From: CAYMJA01 sp964391095
GTDB taxonomy: Bacteria > Patescibacteriota > Minisyncoccia > Minisyncoccales > GWA2-38-27
Assembly (NCBI GenBank): GCA_964391095.1
Contig: CAYMJA010000002.1
Location: forward strand, 1 to 64,000
Length of the DNA: 64,000 nucleotides
Direction: 5' to 3'
Position 1 is the first letter of the stretch; every line of letters starts with the position of its first letter. The translations under genes were made by a program, and so were the position numbers. The notes under the pieces are model-generated. The model had not been told where the DNA came from. It ran no database searches and was given only the letters and a program-made list of their open reading frames with translations. Of this stretch, positions 9,251-17,127 are shown piece after piece.

Positions 9251-9964
9251 TTACCTGATTTTTAAAATAAAATATTGTTGGATTATTGTAAATAGGGTAG
9301 TCGCCAGCCAATATAAACCAATGGCTGAAGGAAGTTTGAAGAGAATTAAAACAGTAAAGACCGGAAAAAAATATTGCATCTGTTTTTGCATAATACTGGA
9401 AAAATCAGAAGTTTTATTTTTGCTTAGTTTTATTTTAGAAGCGCTCATTTTTGTCTGAAAAAATTGAGCAATCCCGGCAAAAATAGCCAGAAACATCGAG
9501 GGTTTTACTAAATCTATCATTCCCAAAAACTTAGTATTTATCTCAGGATAAGAAACAAAGGGATACAAAACTTTAAGCTCAATAGGAGTAAGTCCTCCCT
9601 GAAATGTTCTAAAAACATAAAAAAGGGCAATTAAAACCGGAAACTGAATTAAAAGGGGAAAACAACCAGAAAAAGGATTTATTTTCTCCTTCTGATAAAG
9701 CTTCATAGTTTCCTTGGCTTGTTTTTCTTTATCTTTTTTATATTTTTCCTGGATTTCTTTTATCTTTGGTTGAAGTTCTGAAAGAGCTTTTTGGGATTTA
9801 ATTGCTTTAATCCCCAAAGGATAAAATAAAAATTTAATTAGAACTGTCAAAACAATTACTGCTATTCCAAAATCATGGCCGGGTAGATATTGATAAAGCA
9901 ATATCAAGGCATTAAAAAGCGGTCGGTATAAAATTGTATTAAAAATATTGATAAATAACTCCAT
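9251..9964 (-). CDS. yidC: YidC/Oxa1 membrane protein insertase
   Basis: 237 residues, the short form without the large periplasmic domain of Proteobacteria. Membrane segments follow the Oxa1 core: a helix near residue 30, a charged cytoplasmic hairpin (60-95), 'NPFSGCFPLLIQFPVLIALF' as the signature helix, and C-terminal helices ending 'IGLYWLATTLFTIIQQY'. It inserts membrane proteins with or without SecYEG. It belongs to the conserved rpmH-rnpA-yidD-yidC-jag block beside dnaA. Confidence 0.95.
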   Translation of the reverse strand: MELFINIFNTILYRPLFNALILLYQYLPGHDFGIAVIVLTVLIKFLFYPLGIKAIKSQKALSELQPKIKEIQEKYKKDKEKQAKETMKLYQKEKINPFSGCFPLLIQFPVLIALFYVFRTFQGGLTPIELKVLYPFVSYPEINTKFLGMIDLVKPSMFLAIFAGIAQFFQTKMSASKIKLSKNKTSDFSSIMQKQMQYFFPVFTVLILFKLPSAIGLYWLATTLFTIIQQYFILKIR

Positions 9965-10060
9965 TATTTAAAAATCAAAATGCAAATATCAAAATGCAAA
10001 ATGACAAATCAAAATTCAAAATTTTTTATTTCTAATATGTATTTTTGATTTTTGATATTT

Positions 10061-10270
10061 CTAGGGTTGATCTACTCCCCCAACATTCCAAGGATGACAC
10101 CTTAATATTCTTTTTAATCCTTTCCATAATCCCTTAACAACCCCATATTTTTTAATAGCTATATAAGAATATTGGGAACAACTCGGATAAAACCTACAAA
10201 CTCTTCCAAAAACAGGTGAAACAAGGGTCTGATAAAATTTTATACTCTTTAAAATTAATTTTTTAATCAT
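10061..10270 (-). CDS. yidD: membrane protein insertion efficiency factor YidD
   Basis: 69 residues, typical length. The sequence '[20 protein letters not shown]' plus '[12 protein letters not shown]' and '[15 protein letters not shown]' is the YidD signature with its three conserved cysteines. It assists YidC-dependent insertion and lies between rnpA (15 nt) and yidC (96 nt). Confidence 0.97.
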   Translation of the reverse strand: MIKKLILKSIKFYQTLVSPVFGRVCRFYPSCSQYSYIAIKKYGVVKGLWKGLKRILRCHPWNVGGVDQP

Positions 10271-10285
10271 TTTTACTACTCCCTG

Positions 10286-10666
10286 CTACTTACTAATTAT
10301 TCCTGCCTTTTTAAAAAGTCTATTTATTATTCCTTCAAGTTCCCAAAAATCTTTACCCCGCACCCTTTCCGCGGAAAGGGTGCGGGGTTTATTTTTCAAA
10401 CCGGGTATGACTAATATTACCCCGTCTATTCCTTTTCTAATTTCAGGCAGTTTCAGTTTAACTAATTCCCTTAACCGCCTTTTGATTTTATTTCTAATAA
10501 ATGCTTTTTTAGAAAATTTTTTACTAACTACAAATCCAAAACGACTTGTCTTTAGATTATTTTCTGCGATTTTTAGAAATAAAAAATTTTCTCTATATCC
10601 TTTCCCAATCTTAAAAATTCTTTCAAAATCCTTGTTTTTTTTAAGACGATTTTTTTTAGGCAACAT
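10286..10666 (-). CDS. rnpA: ribonuclease P protein component
   Basis: 126 residues. It has the N-terminal 'RLKKNKDFERIFKIGK' and the RNR-like signature 'KAFIRNKIKRRLRELVK' that contacts RNase P RNA. It processes tRNA 5' ends. The C-terminal half contains an odd segment, 'KPRTLSAERVRGK', encoded by a perfect 34-bp palindrome (10355-10388). That segment is more GC-rich than the rest of the gene and looks inserted in frame just before the last helix. Confidence 0.95.
   Translation of the reverse strand: MLPKKNRLKKNKDFERIFKIGKGYRENFLFLKIAENNLKTSRFGFVVSKKFSKKAFIRNKIKRRLRELVKLKLPEIRKGIDGVILVIPGLKNKPRTLSAERVRGKDFWELEGIINRLFKKAGIISK
10355..10388. repeat. perfect 34-bp palindrome inside rnpA
   Basis: A 17-bp half ACCCCGCACCCTTTCCG is followed directly by its exact reverse complement. 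It is in frame in rnpA and much more GC-rich than its surroundings. Confidence 0.9.
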
Positions 10667-10688
10667 ACCAATAGTTTAAAATTCTAAG

Positions 10689-10823
10689 CTAAACCGTAAG
10701 TTTTTTTCTTCCTTTCTTTCTTCTCTTTTTTAATATTTTTCTTCCTTGTTTTGTTTTCATTCGAACTCTAAAACCGTGTACTTTCTTTCTTTTTCTTTTT
10801 TTTGGTTTATAGGTAATACTCAT
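10689..10823 (-). CDS. rpmH: 50S ribosomal protein L34
   Basis: 44 residues from '[20 protein letters not shown]'. This is the standard L34 length, so the internal ATG at 10823 is chosen over an upstream extension of 16 residues that has no homology. Very basic. It precedes rnpA by 22 nt, as in nearly all bacteria, and diverges from dnaA. Confidence 0.95.
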   Translation of the reverse strand: MSITYKPKKRKRKKVHGFRVRMKTKQGRKILKKRRKKGRKKLTV

Positions 10824-11115
10824 ATTAACATCTAAAGATATTAACGTCTCAACACATTGATATATTAACATAATTGAATTAGAAAGAAAAGAATAGTTTA
10901 GAGGTTGAATGTTAAAATGTTTACATGTTAAAATACTAAAATGATTTTAACAGATTATCCCCATTTTATTAACAAAATTAGATTTTTGTTCTTATTTTGT
11001 TTGTATTTTGACATATGGTACAATAATTACGAGTGAGGGAGAAATGCGAAAATTCATTTTCGCATTTCAACCAAACGAAGTAATTATATAAGGCGTCGGC
11101 TTTCTATAAATAATC
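10824..11115. promoter_or_regulatory. dnaA-rpmH intergenic region
   Basis: 292 bp of AT-rich sequence between divergent rpmH and dnaA. It contains a DnaA-box-like TTATCCCCA at 10955-10963, an extended -10 (TGG-TACAAT, 11016-11024) reading towards dnaA, and copy 2 of the two-hairpin element up to the dnaA start. Confidence 0.6.
11023..11114 (+). repeat. two-hairpin leader element, copy 2 (dnaA leader)
   Basis: Outer arms ATAATTAC (11023-11030) and GTAATTAT (11080-11087), internal loop GAGTGAGGG/AACCAAACG, and a perfect inner stem GAAATGCGAAAAT against its complement. Hairpin II (TTATATAAG to CTTTCTATAA) shares the right arm. The element ends 1 nt before the dnaA start codon. Confidence 0.8.
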
Positions 11116-12468
11116 ATGACCAATGAAGAACTCTGGCAAACAGTGCTTGCCCAGATTCAACTAAATATTTCCCGGGCTAACTTTGCTACATGGTTTAAAG
11201 ACACTGAAATTGTTTCACAAAAAGATGCCAAGGTGATGGTCTCTGTGCCAAATTCTTTTGTTAAAGAGTGGTTAGAAAATAAATATAATAAACATATCTT
11301 TAAAATTTTATACAACACAAATCAAGAAATTAAAGAAGTTAATTATATTGTAAGCAAGGCAGGTTTAAAATCCTTTAAAAAAGAATCTGTTATTTTGCCG
11401 GAAGTTGATCAACTTGAATTTCAAGAATTTAAAGTTGATAAAGAAACTAATCTTAATCCCCGTTATATCTTTGATTCTTTTGTGGTAGGGTCTTTTAATG
11501 AATTATCTTATGCTGCTGCTTCTGCTGTAGCAAAAGATCCAGGAGCTGTTTACAATCCTCTTTTTATTTATGGTGGCGTGGGGTTAGGGAAAACCCATCT
11601 TTTAGAAGCAATTGGAAATGAAATCGTAAAAGATTTTAAAAAGAAAAAAGTAAAATATATTCCTTCAGAAAAATTCACATCAGAGGTTGTTTCTGGAATT
11701 AAAAATCATAATATGGAATTATTTAAATCAAAATACCGAAAAGTTGATGTCTTAATCATTGATGATATCCAATTTTTGGCTGGAAAAGAAAAAACCCAAG
11801 AAGAGTTCTTTAATATTTTTAATGTTTTATACGAAAATAATAAACAAATCATCCTCTCTTCAGACCGTCCTCCGAAAGCTATTTCAGCCTTAGCAGAAAG
11901 ATTAAGGTCGCGGTTTGAAGGAGGGATGATAGCTGATATTGGCATTCCTGATTTTGAAACAAGAATTGCTATTTTAAAAATGAAGGCTCAAGAAAAAAAA
12001 GTAGACTTACCGGAAGAAATTTATCAGTATATCGCTTCTGTTATTCAAAGGAACATTAGAGAATTAGAAGGAGCTTTAAACCGCTTGATTTTTTATCAAA
12101 AACTAAATAAACAAGAATTAAGTGTTGAGGTTGTAAAAACTCTTCTTAAAAACTTACTCTCCTCGCCTACAAAAATAATTACTCCTAAAAAAATAATTCA
12201 AACAGTAGCAGAGTTTTATGACCTAAAAGAAAAAGACCTTTTAACTACTTCTAGAAAAAAAGAGATTGTTTTGCCTCGTCAAATAGCAATGTATTTATTA
12301 AGAAATGAGTTAAAAAATTCTTTCCCTTTTATTGGAAGAAAACTTGGAGGCAAAGACCACACTACTGCCATCCATTCATATAAAAAAATATCAAAAGAGA
12401 TAGAAAAAAATAAAAGATTAGAAGAAGAAATTCATTTAATAAAAGAACAATTATTTAGTAAGTGTTAA
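11116..12468 (+). CDS. dnaA: chromosomal replication initiator DnaA
   Basis: 450 residues with all four domains: domain I (1-80, 'LWQTVLAQIQLNISRANFAT'), a short linker, and AAA+ domain III with Walker A 'GGVGLGKTH' (about residue 153) and Walker B 'VLIIDDIQFL' (about 213). The C-terminal DNA-binding domain carries the signature 'GRKLGGKDHTTAIHSYKKI'. It binds DnaA boxes and opens the origin. Its leader is almost completely filled by the two-hairpin element. Confidence 0.98.
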   Translation: MTNEELWQTVLAQIQLNISRANFATWFKDTEIVSQKDAKVMVSVPNSFVKEWLENKYNKHIFKILYNTNQEIKEVNYIVSKAGLKSFKKESVILPEVDQLEFQEFKVDKETNLNPRYIFDSFVVGSFNELSYAAASAVAKDPGAVYNPLFIYGGVGLGKTHLLEAIGNEIVKDFKKKKVKYIPSEKFTSEVVSGIKNHNMELFKSKYRKVDVLIIDDIQFLAGKEKTQEEFFNIFNVLYENNKQIILSSDRPPKAISALAERLRSRFEGGMIADIGIPDFETRIAILKMKAQEKKVDLPEEIYQYIASVIQRNIRELEGALNRLIFYQKLNKQELSVEVVKTLLKNLLSSPTKIITPKKIIQTVAEFYDLKEKDLLTTSRKKEIVLPRQIAMYLLRNELKNSFPFIGRKLGGKDHTTAIHSYKKISKEIEKNKRLEEEIHLIKEQLFSKC

Positions 12469-12770
12469 AAGATATCTCTGGAAAAATTGTGGATAAATTG
12501 GATGATATTAGGTGCTAAATAGTTAATAAAACAAAGAGTAAAAATAATCCCCATTTTATTTCATTAAATTCCACTTAATAATTAATCTTTTATCCCCAAA
12601 AAAATAAGAACTTGTTCGCTAACGCTCGTAGAACCCTGATTCACTAAGGTATAAAGGTATAAATATATAATCTTAAATTAAGTTTTCCACATAATCTATA
12701 CACTTAATAACAATAATAATTAAAAATTAAATTATTAATTAATTATAATTATTGTTAAGTGTTTAAAATT
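12469..12770. other. probable oriC (dnaA-dnaN spacer)
   Basis: 302 bp without a gene. There is a perfect DnaA box in reverse orientation, TGTGGATAA (12488-12496). Near matches are TTATCCCCA (12590-12598) and TTTTCCACA (12683-12691). The last 100 bp are an AT-rich stretch that could unwind. A copy of the AGAACC/TTCGCT repeat lies in the middle. The position between dnaA and dnaN is a common origin location. Confidence 0.7.
12602..12682 (+). repeat. AGAACC/TTCGCT hairpin repeat (diverged copy)
   Basis: ATAAGAACTTGTTCGCTAAC followed by GAACCCTGATTCACTAAGG and an AT-rich tail. It has the same order of motifs as the copies at 7391 and 48166, with more mismatches. Confidence 0.5.
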
Positions 12771-13901
12771 ATGAAATCAATAATTTTACAAGAAAAATTA
12801 AAAGATGGTTTAAATATAGTTGAGAAAATTTCCTCTAAATCCCTAACCCTTCCTATGTTAAATAATATCCTAATATCTGCAGAAAAAAATTTTCTAAATT
12901 TAAGTGCTACTGATTTAGAAATTGGAATAAATTGGTGGTCCTTAGCTAAAATTGAGAAAGAAGGCAAAATCGCTATTCCTTCTCGTTTATTCTTTAATTT
13001 TGTAAACTTACTTCCAAATAAAAAAATCAACATTGAGAAAGAAAATAATAACTTAATTGTTGGATGTGAAAACCGTGAAACCCAAATAAAAGGTTTTAGT
13101 GCCGAAGAATTTCCAATTATTCCTAAAATTACTGAAGGGGAATCTATTTCTATTAATAGTTCTTCTTTTTGTCAAAGCATTAATCAAGTTGTAGATATCG
13201 CTATCCCCTCAACTACAAGGCCTGAAATTTCTGGTGTTTATTTTTTATTTCAAAAAGATTTAATAACAATAGTGACTACTGATAGTTTTAGGTTGGGAGA
13301 AAAGAAGATATTCTTAAAAAATCATTTTTCCTTAAAGAAAGATTATTCTTTAATTCTTCCTCAAAAAACAGCAAGAGAAGTTATAAATATTTTTGGAGAG
13401 AAAGATAAAGAATTAAAAATTTATTTTTCTCCCAATCAAGTTATGTTTGAATCTTTTATGGAGGAAACCAAGCATCCCCAGATTCAACTTGCTTCCAAAA
13501 TAATAGAAGGAGAATACCCGAATTATCAAGAGATTATCCCCAAAAAATACACAACCTCTCTTAGATTTGATAAGAACGAGTTTTTGAACCAGATAAAAAG
13601 CGCTTCCCTTTTTTCAGGGAAAATAAATGAGGTAAAAATTAAAGCCAACCCTAAAGAGAAAAAAATAGAAATTTTTAGCCAGAGCCCCGAAATTGGAAAT
13701 TACAACTCTTCTGTCTTGGGAAAAATAAAAGGAGAACCAGTAGAGATTTCTTTCAATCACCGCTTCTTATTAGATGGGCTTTTGAATATAAAAAGTTCAG
13801 AGGTTGCTTTCGAATTAAATGGCGACTCTGGTCCGGGAGTTTTAAAACCAGTTGGAGACGGGAGTTATATTTATGTGGTAATGCCGATTAAATCAAGCTG
13901 A
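12771..13901 (+). CDS. dnaN: DNA polymerase III beta clamp
   Basis: 376 residues from ATG 12771 ('MKSIILQEKLKDGLNIVEKI'); the upstream GTG would add four residues only. Three clamp domains are evident from 'SLTLPMLNNILISAEKNFLN', 'TRPEISGVYFLF' and the C-terminal 'SYIYVVMPIKSS'. It encircles DNA and tethers polymerase III. It follows dnaA across the presumed origin and ends at a strong terminator. Confidence 0.97.
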   Translation: MKSIILQEKLKDGLNIVEKISSKSLTLPMLNNILISAEKNFLNLSATDLEIGINWWSLAKIEKEGKIAIPSRLFFNFVNLLPNKKINIEKENNNLIVGCENRETQIKGFSAEEFPIIPKITEGESISINSSSFCQSINQVVDIAIPSTTRPEISGVYFLFQKDLITIVTTDSFRLGEKKIFLKNHFSLKKDYSLILPQKTAREVINIFGEKDKELKIYFSPNQVMFESFMEETKHPQIQLASKIIEGEYPNYQEIIPKKYTTSLRFDKNEFLNQIKSASLFSGKINEVKIKANPKEKKIEIFSQSPEIGNYNSSVLGKIKGEPVEISFNHRFLLDGLLNIKSSEVAFELNGDSGPGVLKPVGDGSYIYVVMPIKSS

Positions 13902-13935
13902 GTTCTTGAAACTTAAAACTTGGGATTTGGAACTT

Positions 13936-13970
13936 AATACCAGCGAGAATTGTTCTCGCTGGTATTTTAG
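13936..13970 (+). terminator. rho-independent terminator after dnaN
   Basis: A 14-bp perfect stem AATACCAGCGAGAA/TTCTCGCTGGTATT with a 3-nt loop, followed by T-rich sequence. Confidence 0.9.
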
Positions 13971-14010
13971 TATATCTACAACAAATATCCTTGCGCATCC
14001 CCCTTTTTAC

Positions 14011-14039
14011 TTGACAAATTAAAACAGATTTGCTATAAT
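14011..14039 (+). promoter_or_regulatory. consensus sigma70-type promoter
   Basis: TTGACA, 17-bp spacer, TATAAT. It drives the PLP-enzyme gene with a leader of about 48 nt. Confidence 0.9.
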
Positions 14040-14093
14040 ACAGGTAGAAAATTAAGCTCATTGAAAGCTAAAAAAGGAAAGAGGTGAAGAGAA

Positions 14094-15173
14094 ATGAAAA
14101 AAGAATGGCAAGGAATTGTGCGGGTATGTAACGATTCTAAGGACTTTGGTCTATCTGAACACTTTTACCTTGTAGGAACGCCTGAAGTAATACAATTAGA
14201 AACAGCAATTTCAGACCGTGTTAGTAAGGGCGTCGAAGATACCGCAGTTTGTAATTGTGGAATGGCGGCAATTGGGACGGTATTAGAATATCTTTTAAGG
14301 CCGGGGGATAAAGCATTGTTTTCCAATGCTCTTTATCCAGAGACGATTAGGTTGGCTAATGACTATCAGCAGCGAAAAGGAGTTCAGGTAGAATTTGTAA
14401 ACCCAACCCATCTCAAGATGCTTCGCAGACTGGTAATAGATTTGAAACCTAAGTTATACTTCTTTGAACTCATCGGAAACTCTATGCAAATGCCGGTTGT
14501 CGATTACGAAAAGACGATTGAAGCCCTGAAGGATACAGGAGTAGTTGCTGTGGTCGATACCACTTTTACTCCAAACTTTCACCCGTTGTTACAAAACAAT
14601 GGAGATGTAAAAGTTATTGAAGTTGCTTCTATGTCCAAATGGGAAACTTCGCACGATGCAGTAGCCGGTGGTCGTATTTCAGCAAGCGAGGAAGTTATTG
14701 CTCAAATTCAAGATTCATTTACCTATCGACAAACAGTAATGCAACCTTTGATAGCCAAAGAGATTATTCGCCGGACAGAAAAAGAAATTGGAGAGTACTA
14801 CGGTGAGATTTGCCAGAACGCTTTAGTAGCAGCAGCTATGTTAGAGGAAAACTTCAAGGTTAAAAGGGTTTATTATCCAAGATTGCCAAGTCATCCTCAG
14901 TATCAGTTGGTTCAAAGGCAATTTCAAGGGTTAGCCGGTGGCGTTCTTTATGTAGTATTGGAAAATCCCATAAAACTTGCGAGATTCGCTAATCTCTTGG
15001 CTGAAGACCAGAATTCGTCTATTACTCCCTCGTTTGGAGCAGAGGACTGGCGCATCTTCCCTCTTATAGGAAGATGGGGGGAACACGCACCAGTTAAAGG
15101 ATTATTCCGGATTGCGGCAGGTATTAGTTCAAAGGGTTTTGAGGGTCTTCAACGGGCCTTAAAAAGACTCTGA
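14094..15173 (+). CDS. Cys/Met-metabolism PLP-dependent enzyme
   Basis: 359 residues, fold-type I PLP enzyme of the cystathionine gamma-synthase/methionine gamma-lyase family. Visible family features are 'NCGMAAIGTVLEYLLRPGDK' (phosphate-binding Gly-Met-Ala), 'VVAVVDTTFTPNFHPLL' with the PLP-ring Asp, and 'EVASMSKWETSHDAVAGG', where the Lys in SMSKW is the predicted Schiff-base residue. Which sulphur substrate it uses cannot be read from the sequence. The gene has its own consensus promoter, a clear Shine-Dalgarno (GAGGTGA at 14080) and its own terminator, unlike most neighbours. It may feed or drain methionine/homocysteine for the methyltransferase-like genes downstream. Confidence 0.85.
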   Translation: MKKEWQGIVRVCNDSKDFGLSEHFYLVGTPEVIQLETAISDRVSKGVEDTAVCNCGMAAIGTVLEYLLRPGDKALFSNALYPETIRLANDYQQRKGVQVEFVNPTHLKMLRRLVIDLKPKLYFFELIGNSMQMPVVDYEKTIEALKDTGVVAVVDTTFTPNFHPLLQNNGDVKVIEVASMSKWETSHDAVAGGRISASEEVIAQIQDSFTYRQTVMQPLIAKEIIRRTEKEIGEYYGEICQNALVAAAMLEENFKVKRVYYPRLPSHPQYQLVQRQFQGLAGGVLYVVLENPIKLARFANLLAEDQNSSITPSFGAEDWRIFPLIGRWGEHAPVKGLFRIAAGISSKGFEGLQRALKRL

Positions 15174-15174
15174 T

Positions 15175-15222
15175 GGCGCTAAGTAAATTCTCATATAGAA
15201 TTTTTACAAAGCGCCTTTTTTT
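15175..15222 (+). terminator. terminator after PLP-enzyme gene
   Basis: Outer stem GGCGCT/AGCGCC, inner AAATTCT/AGAATTT, then eight T residues. Part of the right side (ATAGAATTTTTACAAAGC) is duplicated about 60 bp further on. Confidence 0.75.
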
Positions 15223-15319
15223 TATTTGAAAAACAAATCTATCAGAGAGCGATTCATAGAATTTTTACAAAGCATCTTTTATTGATTTTTTGGACTAATT
15301 TTGATAATGTTAAAAAAAT

Positions 15320-16156
15320 ATGGAGAAAATTACTAAAGTAACTAAAGATTCGGTGAAACAAGCAGACAAGATAGCAAAGGTTTGGAAAAATCTTGTTGCA
15401 CCAATTAGACCCTCTAAGGATGATATTAAGATATATCAAAAATTTGTAAATAAAATTAAGAACAAAAAGAAGATTAAAGCTTTGATTTTAGGCTCTACTC
15501 CGGAACTCAGAGATTTAGCTTTAAAAGATCAGTTTGAAGTTATTTTTGTCGATTTGAGCAAGGAAATTGCCAACACAATGAAAAAGCTCATGAAACAGAA
15601 AGGGAAAGAAAGATTTATAAGAGCGAATTGGTTAAATATTCCCTTAGAAGATTCCCAAATTGATATTTGTATGGGAGACGATGTTTTCACAATGGTAGAT
15701 TGGAACCAATGGGAAAAACTTCTTCAAGAAATAAAAAGATTACTAATTCCGGAGGGGCATCTTTTGACTAAAGTATTTATCTATCCAAAGAAAAATATAA
15801 TAAAAACTCCTGATAAGTTATATCAAGATTACAAAAAGGGTAAGATTACAATAGGTGATTATACGGAACTTTTAGGCCTTAATTTTTATGATAAGAAAAC
15901 TCGGAGAGTTAATATGAAATTTGCTTTTAAGATAGAAAGAGGGTTATGGAAAGAAAAAAAGTTTACTGACCAAGAATTTAAAAAAATTAATTCAAAAACA
16001 AAAATAGGCAATAGAGACTTCTTTTTAACTTATCCAAATAAAAATGAGTGGGAAAAACTTCTTAAAAAGTATTTTGAAATCTTAGATGAAGATTATCCTA
16101 AAGATTATTGGTTTGGTAAAATCTCTCCAATCTATTTTGCCAGAGCTAGAAAATAG
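15320..16156 (+). CDS. methyltransferase-like protein, paralog A
   Basis: 278 residues, class I SAM-methyltransferase-like. Motif I is 'ALILGSTPELRDLAL', motif II 'VIFVDLSKEI', motif IV region 'ICMGDDVFTMV', and motif VI region 'IKRLLIPEGHLL'. The N-terminal 40 residues carry 'WKNLVAPIRPSKDDIKIY', shared by the paralogs. The C-terminal 120 residues form a family-specific domain ending 'DYWFGKISPIYFARARK'. Motif I lacks the usual GxGxG; TPELRD replaces it. The substrate is unknown. The next paralog starts 5 nt after the stop. Confidence 0.75.
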   Translation: MEKITKVTKDSVKQADKIAKVWKNLVAPIRPSKDDIKIYQKFVNKIKNKKKIKALILGSTPELRDLALKDQFEVIFVDLSKEIANTMKKLMKQKGKERFIRANWLNIPLEDSQIDICMGDDVFTMVDWNQWEKLLQEIKRLLIPEGHLLTKVFIYPKKNIIKTPDKLYQDYKKGKITIGDYTELLGLNFYDKKTRRVNMKFAFKIERGLWKEKKFTDQEFKKINSKTKIGNRDFFLTYPNKNEWEKLLKKYFEILDEDYPKDYWFGKISPIYFARARK

Positions 16157-16161
16157 CAAAT

Positions 16162-17004
16162 ATGGGCAAAGAATTTACTCAAAAAGAAATAGCTAAATTA
16201 ATAGATAACCAGGAAAGTAAAATTGCTAAAGCCTGGCATAATTTTGTTCCTCCGATTAGTCCCTCAAAAGAAGATATGAAAATTTATGAAGAATTTCTCA
16301 AGCAGGCTGTTTTAAAAAAAGCTCAAAAAGCCTTAGTTTTAGGTACTACTGCTGAACTTCGAAGTTTGCTTCATAAATATAAATTTTTTGTTTATTACGC
16401 TGACTTTAATTTGAATATTATGAAGGAATCCCTTAAATATGTTAAACCTAAAGGTCCAGAAAAATTTCTTTATGAAAACTGGTTAAATTTATCACTTAAA
16501 AATAATAGCATTAATTTAGTGATAGGGGATTGGGTTTTTAATATGTTAGCCTGGAAAAAAGCTTGGCAAAAATTGATGAAGAGTATGCAGCGGGTATTAG
16601 TACCTGATGGATGTTTTATTACCCGAGTTGGCCTTTATTCACCAAAGTTTTCTAAAAACCCAGAGAGAATTTACCAACTTTATCAAGAAAAAAAGATTAG
16701 TTTAGGGGATGTTGCTCATTTATTATATTGGGTGCCCTATAATAAAAAAACTCGTTCAGCTAATGTAAAGTTTGCCTTTGAAACAATGAAAAAATTTTTA
16801 AAAGAAAGAAAATTATCTGAACAAGAGTTCAAAAAGATTTATGTAAGTGAGAAAGGGGGATACGATGTCATTTTAACTGCTCCCTTCAGAGATGAGTTTG
16901 AAAAATTGTTTAAAAAATATTTTATTATCAAAGACAGAAAATCAGCCCAGGACTATTGGTTTGGCAAATTTTATCCAATCTATTTTGCCAGAGTTAGAAA
17001 ATAG
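16162..17004 (+). CDS. methyltransferase-like protein, paralog B
   Basis: 280 residues, the closest relative of paralog A along its whole length ('WHNFVPPISPSKEDMKIYEE', 'LGTTAELRSLL', 'NWLNLSLKNNSINLVIGDW', C-terminal 'DYWFGKFYPIYFARVRK'). Motif II is 'YYADFNLNIM'. Tandem duplication of the preceding gene is evident. The ELRD motif is changed to ELRS, so SAM binding may be altered. The function is not known; it could be a methyltransferase or an enzyme using another part of SAM. Confidence 0.72.
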   Translation: MGKEFTQKEIAKLIDNQESKIAKAWHNFVPPISPSKEDMKIYEEFLKQAVLKKAQKALVLGTTAELRSLLHKYKFFVYYADFNLNIMKESLKYVKPKGPEKFLYENWLNLSLKNNSINLVIGDWVFNMLAWKKAWQKLMKSMQRVLVPDGCFITRVGLYSPKFSKNPERIYQLYQEKKISLGDVAHLLYWVPYNKKTRSANVKFAFETMKKFLKERKLSEQEFKKIYVSEKGGYDVILTAPFRDEFEKLFKKYFIIKDRKSAQDYWFGKFYPIYFARVRK

Positions 17005-17125
17005 CGAAGCCAAGAAAAAATAAATTTGAAAAATTAGTTAGAAAATCTTTTAAGATAGCTAAAATTGAGCGTACCCCTGACCCATATTCTCAAAATTTCC
17101 CAATTTATATTCTAAAGAAAAAATA
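17005..17125 (+). pseudogene. C-terminal remnant of a further methyltransferase-like paralog
   Basis: Reading in frame from about 17005 gives a fragment with 'KFEKLVRKSFKIAKIER' and ending 'NFPIYILKKK' then TAA. It lines up with the C-termini of the flanking paralogs ('FEKLFKKYF', 'FYPIYFARVRK'). There is no start codon or N-terminal domain. It is a fossil of a duplicated gene. The last bases also form the leader that is repeated before paralog D. Confidence 0.65.
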
Positions 17126-17127
17126 AT

